Shown here one piece after another: positions 10,600 through 24,282 of a DNA stretch of 64,000 nucleotides. The stretch's first letter is position 1, and each line of letters begins with the position of its first letter. The translations under genes were made by a program, and so were the position numbers. Origin of the DNA: Diphasiastrum complanatum (lineage: Eukaryota; Streptophyta; Lycopodiopsida; Lycopodiales; Lycopodiaceae); contig CM055108.1 in NCBI GenBank assembly GCA_029204225.1, positions 13,145,955 through 13,209,954 on the forward strand. The letters run 5' to 3'. Below the pieces are notes generated by a model, which ran no database searches, was not told the DNA's origin, and worked only from the letters and a program-made list of their open reading frames with translations.

Positions 10600-12589
10600 T
10601 TAATTCGTTGAAAATTTAGGAAAACCCAAAAATTGGATTCTAGAAATATTAAAAGATTAAAAAAATCTATTCATATGCTCAAATTCACCTAGAAGTGACA
10701 CCACAGCTTTTAACAAATTGTCAGAATAGCTTACCGCTACTACAACAAAGCTAAAAATAACGAATCTACATTTATATAATATAAAACAATGAGCTTTTGC
10801 AATCCAAAAGGAATAAAAAGTAGTGTATTTTTTAACTTAAACTCACAAAAAATGACACATCAATTGAGAATCATCATAATAGCTTATTGCCATCGTGACA
10901 AAGCTAAAAAAAAAAAACAATATACTAAAGTAAAATTTCAAAATTCTAGCACTTACTAATTTAATTTTAACTTTTTCATAAACTCTCTTGACCATCTTCA
11001 ATCCATAGTTTTGGAACTAGACAAATAAAAATGATGTTGTATTGTATGACAAAAGCCTTGGCACGTCATATTGTGGTATTTAAACTTTTTATGAAGATTA
11101 AAATAATCTCACCACAAATAATCAAGATTAATAATCAGAATTTTTGTTGTAAATAATCACATTTTAGTATTCAAAGTCAGTATCTATGATATATAGATGA
11201 AGTTGCTACGTGTCAATAAGACAAACAAGAATTATTTGTAGACATTAGGTTGTGTTTTCAATGGTGAATTTCACATATTCTATATACAATCAAAAGCAAA
11301 AAAGATTATCAATAAAGCAAAAATGTTGAAGGACTGTAGAAGTTGATGTAAAGTTTTAAATGCGGTTGTACATGCAAAAAGAGAAAAGAATGCGTTGCTT
11401 CATAACCAAAAGAAATATGCTACAAAAATCACACCAAATAGCCATCATGAAAGGAGCATTTTCAGCTCGACCTGGGGAGCTTGGTGTGTGCCAAGAAATG
11501 CACACCCAAGATTGCCACCTTTAAGCCAAGCCATTGTTCTTATAGCTTACGTGGATTGCTGATGTGGACTCCTGGTTTGGATTAACAATATCAAATGGCA
11601 CTTTTTCTTCTTGAAAAAACTGAACAACGCTCTTCTCCAGAATCAACCAGATTTCCCAATGCCTCCAAAGATTTGTAATAACTTTCAAAATCTCAATATC
11701 TTTTAGAATGTTAATACCTTTGGAAATCATGTGAGACACCAGTGTTGCTCAAAGAGCTTTCATAAATGGCAATTGATTGATCCACTAAGGCTCACTGCAA
11801 ATTATAAACAAGCAAGCAAGCTTGATTCTGATCCACCCTCACCATTGCCATCAACATTGACACATTGAACATAGAGCTTTCGTGAGAGAGAACGCAATGC
11901 ATTGCATTGCATCTCACCATTGCACACCGATGTGCTTTATGCATGTTTGCTACCTAAATGCATGTTCTAAGTTTGCAAAAATAGTTAGTGCATATGTGCA
12001 AAAGTAGTGCTTAAATCCCAAACAATTTTTGCATGTCAAAGGATTCATGATTTCTTGCATGAAGAGTCGCTAGCAATCATCCTACCTCACCTAGAGACCG
12101 CATGACCCGTACTCTCAGATTACAACAATAGTTACATGCACAATTGTCTCGGGCAATCACTTACATGTTAAAAAATTGAGACGTTAGCCAAGGTTCACCA
12201 CCTCCACTTTTGATCTTCTAACGTTGACTTTTCTCCAAACTCCATTGACCAACCTCAACACAGTATATTGCCTTAGGCAAGGCCAAAAATAGTGTCATCA
12301 TAAAAGACATCCAAAAATATGGACCACTCTTGGATGATATTCGACCATATGGAGCCCAGCTGGATGGAATGTAAAAATACATCCTCTAGCAATGTTCGGT
12401 GCGCTTGACTTTAGATATAATTTTTGTGACAGATACGAAGCTAGATAATGCATGCATATTGGTATGCGAAGCAAATAGTGGCTTGTTGGGTTGTCTCTAG
12501 ATGCTAATGCAGGTCAACAAGAAGGGTCACTACTAGTTTCTATAGTTCTTATATTAAAGAGTTGTTGGGTTAACTTCTTTCACAAGCAA
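10600..12589. other. AT-rich intergenic stretch, no gene recognised
   Basis: About 2 kb of low-GC sequence. Short frames in it (for example reverse 11521-11739) show no domain or codon bias. No LTR, tRNA or repeat array was recognised. Confidence 0.55.
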
Positions 12590-12610
12590 GGGGGGGGGGG
12601 GGGGGGGGGG
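12590..12610 (+). repeat. Poly-G tract (21 G)
   Basis: Uninterrupted run of 21 guanines on the + strand, about 730 bp upstream of the PLSP1 start codon. Such runs can form G-quadruplexes and are prone to length error in sequencing. Confidence 0.95.
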
Positions 12611-13344
12611 AGAGAAGCGTGTTTGAGGAGCTTCCTTCTGCGGCAAAGGCCACCGGGCCGACCGGTTCACAAGATTTGATACCGGCTATAGCCCGTCGCA
12701 TAAGGCTTTTCTTCGTCTTTCCTTCTATTTGTCCTTCATCTTTCTCGTCTCTTCCCTTCTTCTTTCTTCCTCCTCCTCCGCCCCTTCTTTCTCCTGTTCG
12801 ATCCTAGATACGCTAGATCGACGAGTGTGAGGAGGCGATGTTCCTTTTCTGATCCCATTTCTTCCTTTTCTGTACTTAGGTATTCTTTCATTTTTCTCGC
12901 AGTCCCTTTTGGTATCCTTTTTGACCAGTTTGGTGCTCATTTCCTCAATATCTTCCCATCAAGTACAGCTTCGGTTTCTGCGTCTACTGAAGCTTCATCT
13001 TGATATCTGCTTCTCATTTGAAGAGCTGCAACCTCAAGCGCAACCAGTATTGCCTGCAGCCGTTGTATATAAGGCGCTCATTGAATCCAGTTAAGGGTTT
13101 TATCACTAATCTGTTCTTAATTTTCTGTTATTTTGCCTGAAATATTGTTGTCAGGTTAAGGAAAGAGGTTCCTCTGGATCTTTGTGGTTAGTTCGTCGGC
13201 TCGATTCCTCCGCGGAGGATAAGTTTTATTGCTCAATTTCAAGATGTCTTGGTGCGCGTAATCTGCTCATTTCTTGTTGTGTTCGTTGCATTCGGGCTGT
13301 TTACACTGTATCTGTTTTGGAAATTTCTGTACGCCATTTTAGCT
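12611..13344 (+). promoter_or_regulatory. Promoter and 5' leader region of PLSP1
   Basis: Contains a long pyrimidine-rich tract (about 12705-12795, like plant Y patches) and a good TATA-box candidate TATATAAG at 13066-13073, about 270 bp before the start codon; transcription would then begin near 13100. A TTGTTGTCAG acceptor-like site near 13154 leaves room for a leader intron that I cannot confirm. Short frames here are not supported as genes. Confidence 0.45.
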
Positions 13345-16300
13345 ATGGCTGGGAAGCTTGTTATTACCTTCTCGCAAATTACTGCTTGCGCTAAACTGGA
13401 GCTCACGGGAAAGAGATGGAGAGCTCATGGTTGCGAAGGCGATGTATTGGATAGGCAGAGGTTGAGATTTTGTGGAAGCCAAACAAGCTCAAGAATAGAA
13501 GGGACATTTTCTAGGAATCAAGATGTTCGCCGAAGTTGCCCTATAGGGTTTGGATCCAGAACCTTCAGTCGCAATCCCTCGCACAGGAAAGAATTGTCAA
13601 AGGTGAAAGCTGATGCATTAGAGTCTGTTGGATCAAAACAAGGGGAATTTGTGTTCCAAGCTTTGCTATTGCAATCTGCAAGGAACTCTAGTTTAGGAGT
13701 GCATTCGAAGTCGGGTAAAAGTAGTAGGTGTAGGTTAAGCTCCAGAGAATCGACAAAAATTGTAGTGTTTAAGCGTAGGGTAGCAAGAATGCCTGGCTGT
13801 TCTCGGGTATTGATTTTTCACTCTATGAAGTGGCTCCCATGCCATGAGTTTTTCGGAGCTTCTTGGCAATGCAGGGATATTCATCGAACTTTCCATTCAA
13901 GGGCTTTCTCAGATGGGTCTCAGACTCGTGAATCACCAATAGAAAAGTTTGGCAATTTTTCTGGTGGAGATAACGGAGATGATGGGTTGGCTTTCTGTAG
14001 GAGTGCTTCGAAGCTAGTGGATGAGCCAACTGTCTCTGATGCTAAGATAGAGAAAGCTGGATGGCTTCCTGAATGGATGAGTCTCAGCTCAGATGATGCA
14101 AAGACGATTGTTGCAGCATTTGCTGTATCATTGTTATTTAGGTCCTTTGTTGCAGAGCCCAGATATATACCGTCTTTGTCCATGTATCCCACCTTCGAGA
14201 TCGGAGACCGAGTTATTGCGGAAAAGGTGAGAAGAGGTTGTTCAAACATACTTTGGGAATTATTTACAACTAGAATTCAGCAGAGCATGTGTTCATATCA
14301 AGACGATTTGATTGATGCAGCTCTCAACAGTAAATGCAAGTTTTGTTATGGTTTGTTTGCTATAGGAGCTGAAAAATGGTGATCAATGTGACATTCTCTT
14401 CATTGCTGATGGCTTTTTGAGACTAGTATAAACCTTTCCTCCTTTTTAGCTACCTTCACTGATGCTACCGCACTACATTAAGATTGATGTGCTCTTTAAT
14501 TTCTCATGCCAATATTGATGAACTGATTTCTAAATGCTAATGTTTTGATTTCATTGTTATAAAATACCAGGTCTCATACTACTTCAAAAGTCCAGATGTG
14601 AACGATATCATCATATTCAAGGCTCCAGAAGCTCTACAGGTGACATCTATTTTATCATTTCAATTTCTCCTCTTTATTCCTGTTTTAAGGTCTTCATCTA
14701 ATTATAGGCTGCCTCTAAAACTTTGTAATGTTTTTGTGCAGGCGAAGGGTTACAATGCTGGGGAAGTTTTCATCAAAAGAGTAGTTGCAAAGGCAGGTGA
14801 CCTTGTTGAGGTAAGTGAAAAATGTCTGCTATATCAATGTGGAGTTTTGTAGTATTCTGCCAAAGACTTCACATGCTTATTCTAGAAATTTCCATGTGTT
14901 GAGATTTGTGATCTTCTTTGGGTGTGATTTTGTTTATATCATTATGATTGAAAGCTTGGTGGAGAACATGTGTAGATCTTAGTATATCTTTGAAGCATAG
15001 ACCAAATGGATTCCCGTCCTCTCCAAATCCAGGTTTTATATGTTACCTGTGGATTCACAATCTTGTTCTCTTGAGTCACTCTATTTTCGTCTTTTGTTCT
15101 TGGAAGTTTCTTCTGCGAAGGGCCTATATCGTAGTTCTTTGTTTTTTATTTGATTTCATGTATTTGCCAGCAAAATAGCTAGAGTCTACCTCTTAAGACT
15201 GTGCAAGATGATGACTTAAATTTTCACCACTTTTTAATGCTAAAGACCCTCTTGTCGAGGCTTCCTGAACTTATCCAATATGTCATTCTCAATGAGCACA
15301 ACTGACATCTGAGAAAATGCATGTGCCACAATGTTTCCATATAAAACTCCCAACATCAACTCAGCCCGTCTAGCTTGATGTCTCTTGAGTCCTCAGGTTT
15401 GGCTGATTACATAATACTTCAACGTATCATGGTCTGTATGTATAAAATACTCAGACTTGTACAAGTAACACCTTCATATTTTCGGCACTTGGATTATGGC
15501 ATAGAACTTTTCACTAATTGTACTATCTCTCTTTTCAAGGATAAGCTTCTTGCTTTCAAAGGCTACAGGCATCCTGATTTCCCTCTTGCATATTGTACAA
15601 CCTACAAAAGTTTATGAAACATTGTTTCCTCTGGAATGAGGGTGTTGCTATGTGATGCATCATTTCCTGCATGCTATCTTCTATATTTGAGCTGCTTCTT
15701 TGATCTTGTTGAACACATTTTTTAATGAGTAGATAAATTTAGACAAGAAAGAGCTTAATTAAATTAGAATTTGCTTCATGAGACCAAAATCTCGTCTTAA
15801 CTTCTGAGTATGCAAAAATTTGTGCATGTTCTAGAATTGCATGGTGAAAGTTCATTTAGGGAAAATGTCTTTGCTTTATCATGGTTATTTGTACTTAGCC
15901 TTTTGCATGTTCTAGTCCTGCCAACTGCTATCCAAGTTGCATATTTTAGAAAGTCGAGAGTCGAGAGAGACATGAAATTTCTAATTCATAGCAATTTAAA
16001 ATGTATCTTGTGATAACATTGGCCATTTCCACCATTGGTGGATAGTTTTGCCAAAGAGTGGCAGGGGAGATTTGAACTCAACCCTTTGGCACTTGAGGGG
16101 CTGCGGCTGGCTAACAAATTAGAGATTTTGCTCTGCAGGTTCACAATGCTAAGTTGATGGTGAATGGAGTCACAAGGAACGAAGAGTTCATTTTTGAGCC
16201 TCCTGCATATGACATGAAGCCAATTGTATGTAGATTTCTCATTTCTTTTTCTGGCTTCTTTATTTGGCTGCTGTGCTTAACAAGTTCCATATCAGATTTG

Positions 16301-19300
16301 CATTATAGTTACAGGTTGCTATCTTGATGCTGTTTTGTGCTTGTGGATCTTGGAGAGAATGATTGAATGGATTTCAGGTTATTCTTTGTACCTTTCAAAG
16401 AGCAGAGACTAGGTATCCTGGTATCTGAATATGACGATTTTCTATCATTGTCTTATTTTTTTTTTTTGGATTTCCTTATGAATCAAGAAAGTATGGTTAG
16501 TGTTTTGCGTATAGCTTTGTCTGTATGCTTAGATTGGTTGAGCTTATCCAGAGCTTTTTGCCTCTGCATAAGGTCTGATAGAGATTTTAGGGTTTTTGAG
16601 GTGGTGGAATGCTGACATCTTTCTTTGTAGTAAAATTAGCACTAGAAGTTGAGTTATTGATCACTGCAAAATTGAGACCATACCCTGTATAGCTTAAGTC
16701 ACTTCTGTTGCCTTATGTGTTGAAAACTTGGAGGCTTTGCCAAGGCTATTTCATTGTATGTTGATAGCGTGGAGTTGTTCTAGAGCAAAGCTCCTACTAA
16801 GATACTGACAATCAGTTTTATTTTTGCAGTTTGTTCCTGATGGTTATGTGTTTGTAATGGGAGATAATAGGAACAACAGTTACGATTCTCATATATGGTA
16901 AGGCTTTCTTATTAACAGCTCTTTCTTATTTTCTAGTGGATGAACTTTGAAAAATAACTATGTTCTCTCGTTGGACTGTTACAAAAAGGTTGTTTAGTCA
17001 TAAAGAGATTGATTGCTTTTCTAAATTTTCTCTGTTTTTCACAAAGACAATATGAAAGTATTTCTCGTAATTTGTTTAACTTCAAGTCAACTACAAGATG
17101 AAGAGACAATGTGTGAAGTAGCTGTTCAAAGCAACAGTTTTTAAAATCCTCATAAATCGGATGTATCTCCTGCCCGGATACCCAATAAGGACTCAAGAAA
17201 GTGTGCCTGCTACCTATGTTGGTTTTCTTAATAGTGCACTTGGTATAGTTTGACTAGGGGGATTTGAAAAAGGTTTTTCCTTGGCTTTGATGGCTTTTGT
17301 TCCGAATGATAGAAAGCACAAATCCTTGGAATTATGAGCTCTTCTAGAATATTTGATGAAAATTATCCTATTATGGTTCTGAGATATATCTTGGTAATTA
17401 ACAAGCAATTCTGGAAGTGTATATGCTGTAGGTCTTAAAATCTTTACAAATTTTGAAGGTCATTGCTTTAGTGATTATTCATGGATAAAAAATAATGTGA
17501 TTGCTTAGTAGCATGCGTGACAAGTAGTTGAAGTGGATACAAACCTTGTATTGTTCTTTGGTTTCTTCTCATAAGCTGCCATCACGGAACTGCATACTAA
17601 TAGTTTAGGCTACCATGCCTACATTATCGGAGTCTATCAATCTAAACAACCTTTATTTAAGTATAGAGATTTGGCAAATATTCACCACAATGCGATGATG
17701 TGGCATATCCTCTTTTGGGTTTTTTGTTTCTGGTTCCCTATGGGTCCGTGCATGAAACATTTCCTAAATCCATAGTTTTGGAAAAAGCAATTACCTATGG
17801 TTTCAAGTGGGAAACATCTTTCCCCATGTTCATGTTTCTCCCATCATTTAAAACATAGGTGGTAAATATTCTGTGAAACAATGATTTCCCAGTAGGAAAA
17901 TATTTTTCTTCCATTTGAGGAAAAGTTATTTCTCAAAAAAGTGAGCAGTAGAAAGAACTCTTGCATGTTTTGCTGGTCGGAAACAGATTTTTGTGTGAAA
18001 GTCTTGTAACCATTGAATGGAAGGATTTTATGGAGAATCAGATTTGTTAACTGTTGCAATTTTGCCTCTGGCACTTGAAGTGCACCTGCGAGCTAACTCA
18101 TGAGTAAAAGAAAATCCCGGACAAACCTCCTGGACAGCATAGCAAAACATCAAGGGCATGACAATGCTTGGAGTACTCTGCATAAGTAGCATGCTATTGC
18201 TAAATAGACTGGACATCAAACCAGATAGAGTGTAATAGAATAGAATGTGACTGCTGTATGCAGCGCATCATAAAGCTCAGATTGTTTTCAGGACAACTGC
18301 CTAGCCAGCATATAAAGTGTCCGAGTATCACGTAATACAATAAAATAGCTTGACAGAACAATAAAGGCTCCAAATAGAGAACATTATGGCTGTCATTATC
18401 AGTTCTAGTTTATGAGGTGTGCATGACTAGTGGAGAATATTTGCAATGCTTATGCGCTCAAGTCTGCCCCTATAAAAAGGTTGCTGCCAGTATGCTAGTC
18501 TCAGTCAGCCTTACCTAATCCATAGGCATTATGAGGGCAAGTCTTAATCAGCCTTATCTTGTTTGAAACTATGAGCTGAATTGGCTGTGTATTATATCTT
18601 AGAGAGTTTGTGTTGGATGAGGAAGTAGAAACTTGTGCCTAATTTGTTTGCAAGTTGTAGCACTTCATTTCGTTCTACCTAAGTTTCACCTTGATTCTTT
18701 GAGAGCTAACACGGCGTATCTATCAGAAGACACATTCATAGAAAGCTGTTGTGCGTGTATCTTGACAAAATGTGACCTGTGGTTTTGGGGTTGCTAATAG
18801 TATAGTTTCCAAGTTTCAAAAGTTGATGGTTTTGGGCATGTTGTTAGAATTGCAATTTTATAATCTGGGAATGATCTTATTGTATGTCGTCCTTTCATCT
18901 CTCCAGCAGCTGATTGGAAATCTTTTGAGCATTAAGGTGAGTGTGAGGTAGTTATAGATTATTAGCATAACCTAAGATACATGCTGGGTTAAAGGTGGAG
19001 TTGCCGAGTAGGTGTTTTTTATTTGTTTTATTTCTATGTTGTGCAATGTTATTGTTCGTAATGTGCATTGTTCAAAGGCTAATTTTAGTTATTTGATGCT
19101 TTTGCATTCCCGTTTATTTAGATTTGTGGAATCTCAATTCTAGAACAACTCTGTAGTGGTTGTTATCAAATTGCTCTCTTTGCTTCTTCATAATCAATAG
19201 TCTATAAAAAGAATTCTAGTCAGATCATATTGTTCTGCGATCCAGTTCTTTATATGTGATTGGTTTCAACTGGCAGAGAAATAGGTTCGTCATACAAATA

Positions 19301-19609
19301 CCCTGCTGGAACAATTTTTGTTAATATAGTTGTATCTGCAAGAAATGCCTTTGTGTAAATTCAGAAGCTTAGTAAGGTATTTAATGTAAAAAAAAAAATT
19401 CAGGTCACGTTTGTGTGATTTACATGTAGTACCATGCTTGGTTATATATGCCTCATAAATTATCTTTACTGGTTGGCAGGGGTCCTCTTCCAGTGAAAAA
19501 TGTGTTGGGAAGGGCAATAATCCGATACTGGCCACCTACTCGGCTGGGAAGCACAATACAAGATTGGGACGTTGCCCCATCCAGTCCTACTGTAGCAGCT
19601 GAAAGTTGA
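13345..19609 (+). CDS. PLSP1: Plastid type I signal peptidase (Plsp1/TPP family), six exons
   Basis: Membrane serine peptidase that removes thylakoid-transfer or envelope targeting peptides from plastid proteins (family knowledge: lumen proteins and Toc75). Exons: 13345-14226, 14571-14639, 14742-14810, 16139-16225, 16830-16897, 19480-19609; all introns are GT-AG and the frame closes to 434 codons. The start ATG gives [11 protein letters not shown], which resembles TPP N-termini. Residues 1 to about 245 form a long Ser/Arg-rich transit and linker region; 253-265 is a membrane segment; catalytic Ser279 lies in [10 protein letters not shown], Lys329 in FIKRVVAK, and the [17 protein letters not shown] box spans 380-396. 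The NNSYDS variant and the PSLSMYPTF box favour Plsp1 over TPP1/2. The protein is longer than the roughly 290-370 residues usual in Arabidopsis, all of it N-terminal. Intron 3 (1.3 kb) and intron 5 (2.6 kb) show no recognisable insert. Confidence 0.93.
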
Positions 19610-22600
19610 GACAGAATGATTGGCATTTGCACATGGCAATGAAGTTTGGTTCCTGGGAAGACAGATGGATATTTGGTGCGAAGGTTCATCTTCAGGTTCC
19701 CACTTTGAGAAGATAGGACCAACTGGTTTTTTGAGCAGAATGTCTTCCAAATACATCTCTATGTATCTGGGCATCTGGCTACAAAATAAGTCATGTATTG
19801 CCAAAGCTGATCTTGAGGCGGGAGATTTTGTGAGCATATGGAAATGATGTTGATCATGATCTTGGCAAAAATGATAGATGGCCAGAAATGTTAGTGGTAA
19901 GAATGGCCAGTACGAGCTTGGAGCTTCATGTCTAGTGGTAAGAATAAAATTGGTCGAAAGGTCCAAATACTGTGGTGGTTCTGTTACACATGAAAGCATC
20001 TATAGCATGCTGTCATACAAACTGCAAAGTACTTCTGGCTGTAGCATGCAATGTAAGAAAGAATTATATATAGCAGAAAATGGTGGTTTGGTTGTAGCAG
20101 GGACACATTTTGCATTTTAATCTACTTTCCAAACTCGTGAAAGAGATCCTTGAGAGGAAAGCTCACCGACATGGGTTGCATATAATGTGGAAGGGCAAAG
20201 GTCAACTTTCTCACATTGAGTTATGATGCTATGTAAAGATGTTTTGTAGGTTAATCATTGTAGAAACCTACAAGCTTCAGCTGGTTAATTTTTTTACCTT
20301 ATTCATACAAGCAGTTTTCAGATTCTCCAGCGGAAGTCACTATTTTAACATTATGAAGATTTGAATAACATCGGCTTGTGGTTGTGGAAAGTGATTGAAT
20401 TCCTCTTCTGGATCAGCTTTGTGAGTGCATTTTTGCTTTGTATGACATTTTTTGTTCCAGCGTTGTTCAATTGAAATCGAGACAATATTGCAAAAGTTGT
20501 GTTAGATCATCAACAAGCCTTAATCCATGTGAGGCTGACTCTAGAGGTTCATAAAGGTCTGATTCACAACTGGAGACTCCAGCATTCTAACCAAGTGAAT
20601 TGTGCATTGAAATGATGTTAGGATAAAGATAGGCGAAAGAGTAATAAATCATGCTGATTAAAGTGTTGATTAACATGTGTACAAGAAGGATTCAAACAAT
20701 CAGATAAAGATTCTCATCTATCTATTGACTTCATAGACTACACATACATAATGGATTTTTGTGATCTGGAATATTACTTCCGTATTTTTCAATTTTTTAG
20801 GAGTTGCACTAAACCCCCCAAATGTTGTGGTACATGTTTCTTTTATGATGCATCTAGGGTCAACAAAACAAGTTTTTTAGAAATGCTCAAGAGGGGACAG
20901 CTAGTTAATTCATACAGACATAGGTGTAAAAAAGTAAGCTACTTTCTTCATACGTATGCCCACCCATTGCAGATTTCATTTTATGGTCCTTTTCCATAAA
21001 ATAACTCAGGCACAAAGTTGAAACCATAAATTTTAGAGGAATGTGAAGTGTTTTGCATAATTTAATCCAATTCAAACATATGAAGTAAAATATCAAGATG
21101 ATTGTTTACTTAAGATAGAAAAAAGATGTATCAAAATAAAATGCAATTGAATGAGGCTAGTTTGCATGTCTGTGGAGTACAAAATGTATCACTCATTATG
21201 GTTAGGGATAGGATTCATTCTTGCTACCTTGGAGGTCAAGGCCTAGTCAAGAACTTCTTGTAGTATATGCTTAAAAAATTACTCACATGTAGTTGTCACT
21301 TTCAACTTGGTTATGATATGTGGTTTGTGATATTGGCTTGGTGATGTGGTTAGTAGCTTTGACTTCGATATGTGGCTAGTAGTTTCAACCCATATTGAAC
21401 ATACTTGGGCCTCTCACCTTGGGAGGCAAATGTCGTGGGGCGGGAGGTGGAGGGCCCTATTGATTGTAGTGTGCGCTTTCCTTTGGTTCCTTCAAATTCT
21501 ATTTTCTAGATCAAGCAATAGCAATGTAAATTACATAAAAAAATAGTTTCATTTTTTATCATGTAGTAGTTTTTTCCAAGGGACATGCTTTCGAATGCAT
21601 CCTAACATTTTACCAAAAGATAGCTTACTTTTTTTTTCTCTATCTCTCTTCTCTCTTTAGAAATAGCAAAAATAGCAATTACTAATAATTACAAAAGATC
21701 ATAAACCCCAAAACAATAACAAGATGCGAGAGACCAAAATCATAACAAAATGAGAGAGAAGATAGATTAGAAGCAAGGATATCTAATTGCCAAAATGGTA
21801 CGAGTTTGCACCTTATCTTGATTGAACATTATAATGTAGTAAAAACTAATTATTATTTATAGCGAAGTTTGAGTAATGTCCCCTTTTCCCTATTAGCCAA
21901 TCTATACCTTCCTAAAAAAAATTTAAAGTTAATTTCTAAGCCTCAAATTATTTACGTTATAGCCTAAAAGGTCCTTAATTTCTAACTATAGCGTAAAATA
22001 ATGACGTGCGCAAGGTGCAAGAGTCCTCACGCTTATTCTTTTAACTATGTTGCACTACTTAAATGGTGGATTCCACCAATGCCCAACAATGCCCTGAACC
22101 TTAATTGGTGATTGTCCCATGACACCTAAAAGTGAATTGGCTTCATGAGTTTGGTGAACTCTTCCCACCTGCGTTTGATGAGGTAAGAGGTGACATGTTA
22201 CATGTACGTGGGCACTTACCTAGCTTTGTAAGTGATAAATGAATTACTCTTGATGTTGCAATTTTATAATCATTCTGTTGTAAGTTGTATAATGATATAA
22301 AAAATTCATTAAAGATAAGTACAAGCTCAGTCCGTCATTGTAGATTATCTCAATATTCTTTCGCTTCGAGTGTCCATTTTTTTCAAGGTCTTGATCAAGT
22401 GGCATCCACTTACTTTTAATCATTTTCTATCTTTGGTAATGGAAACAAAGACCGAGCATTTGTTTTTGATAACAAAGCATATTAATCACGTTTTGATTTT
22501 GCATTCTATATCTCCATTTGATTTGTTATTCTAAACATTGTTCAATAAATTTTTACAGACAAACATAGTTGGAATTTTATGTGATTGACTTGAGAAAATT

Positions 22601-23489
22601 TTCACAAATGAATTCAAAGCAACAAACCAGCTTAATGAACTATTTTGCTTGAATTACATTAGGTAGGAACTGTTGCTCCTACAATATGATATACTTCATA
22701 CTTTAGATTCATTTCTAATGCTAGAAAGAAAAAGAAGAGGCTCATCCCACTGCCTAAGTCAATCATAGGATTAGTTGTGCATGTGAAGAGGCTCTAGGAG
22801 TGATTTGAGATATGGATGTCAACAAATTCATTATTTAGAAATGAGTCTTGCCATTGGTCCAAAGGTTCATCCCTTGTAAACTGGTAAGTAGATGTGAACG
22901 ATTTTATTCTTCTAAATCAGCTTATAACAATTATCATTCATAGGACAACATTTCTTAGATTATTGCTTTAATAGATATATTTGTAAATGCAATAGACTTT
23001 GAATCAATTTTTGTAGGTACATAAAATACAAGAGCGATCCATGTATTAATTACAGTATATTTGTCACCTAATTAGGTAAGTCGTTGTACTTGGAAGTATT
23101 TGGCTTGTGTGACAACTATACATGGTATATATGGTCAACGAATCAGGGAATGTTGACTCGGACGAGGACATCGCAAATTCTCTCACTTCGCATTTTACGT
23201 GAAGTGGCGTTCTCTCACTTCACATTTTTGGGAAGTGGCTGGGAGCGTTTCTCGTTGAAAATAGATGACTGTTGGGATTTTTCTCTCTTTGGGGTTTTGC
23301 GAAAAAGCCGACAGTGCCCTTAAAAAGACGAAGGTGCCCTTAAAACAGTTTAACATCTTCAAAATAGTTGAAAGGAAGAAGTTGAAGACAAGAAGCCAAC
23401 ACTGTGGCATTTTGGAAAAATGCAAAAAGCCGACACTGTTGAAAATAGTTGATCAAGTCACCTGGTTAACGTCTTGACCGAATCTCCTA
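19610..23489. other. 3' flank of PLSP1 and intergenic sequence, no gene recognised
   Basis: The first few hundred bases are the likely 3' UTR, though no clear poly(A) signal was placed. The rest is AT-rich with no supported frame. Around 23170-23240 an imperfect duplication of a CTCTCACTTC...GAAGTGGC sequence is visible. Just before the minisatellite (23300-23440) short GTGCCCTTAAAA and CCGACA(G/C)TG motifs recur. Confidence 0.5.
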
Positions 23490-24255
23490 TATAAGATCTC
23501 GACCGGACCGAGCCCTGACATTTCAACAAGTTTTTTTAAAATCTCGACTTAATCATTTCAGTACAATCTCGACCGAACCAGTCACATCAAAAATCTCGAC
23601 CAAGCCGAGAAACCATAAATGGCTATAAAGCACTAAAGAACGAAGTCATTTGCACCTCAGTGACGTGCAAACATTCCGGAGACTTCTCGCGACGATTTCT
23701 GGCGATCTTCCAGTCCCCAACACCGTTTCTGGCGCTCTTACATCCAATCAATCCATGTTCACTTCTGCATACAGTTCCTCCAGTGTCATCCTCAACCATC
23801 ACACAACCGCAAAGAGCGCCATAAAATATCACTTTTGAGAAAAACTCACCTGCCAGAAATCAGAAAACTATTCCAACTTTTTGCACAACAATATGCTGAG
23901 GGGTACTGAGGGGTAGTGTAGCTGGAGCGCAAATCAACGCTCTAGTTTCACTATTGAGGAAGACATTTACCATTTCAAATACCATTGATTCCATACATCC
24001 TTTCAGACCATTTCCCGCCACATGTTCCTCCCAAACCATTGTTTTATACTGCTAGGTTCTCAGCTGAGCCCTTTATTACAGTTTTCGCCCAAGTCAGTCA
24101 TGTTCAATTTTCGACCGAGCACCATACTTTGCATCTCAACCGAGCAATTAGTTCAAAGCCTTCTTGTTAAGATCTCAGCTGAGCATTTTCGTCACCATCT
24201 CGACCGAGTCATTCTGTCACCATCTCGACCGAGTCATTTCATCGCCATCTCGACA
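23490..24255 (+). repeat. Degenerate minisatellite with ATCTCGACCGAG core
   Basis: At least ten copies of a core close to ATCTCGACCGAG are scattered here (near 23495, 23540, 23567, 23591, 24110, 24136, 24171, 24196, 24220, 24245). The last few are regularly spaced at about 25 bp with a CATTTCGTCACC-like spacer. The array ends just before the ATG of the next frame. Confidence 0.6.
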
Positions 24256-24282
24256 ACCTATTTCAAATTTATAGATCCATCT

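Noticed and set aside
13249-13344. Upstream in-frame start for PLSP1
   Set aside because: The ORF can be opened at 13249, but it would need a GTG-type start and gives a hydrophobic N-terminus unlike the family; ATG 13345 fits TPP N-termini.
14227-14382. Continuation of PLSP1 exon 1 to a stop at 14382
   Set aside because: GTGAGA at 14227 is a donor site, and the family sequence resumes in phase at 14571.
16933-18219. Reverse frames in PLSP1 intron 5
   Set aside because: Short, no recognisable domain, no repeat borders.
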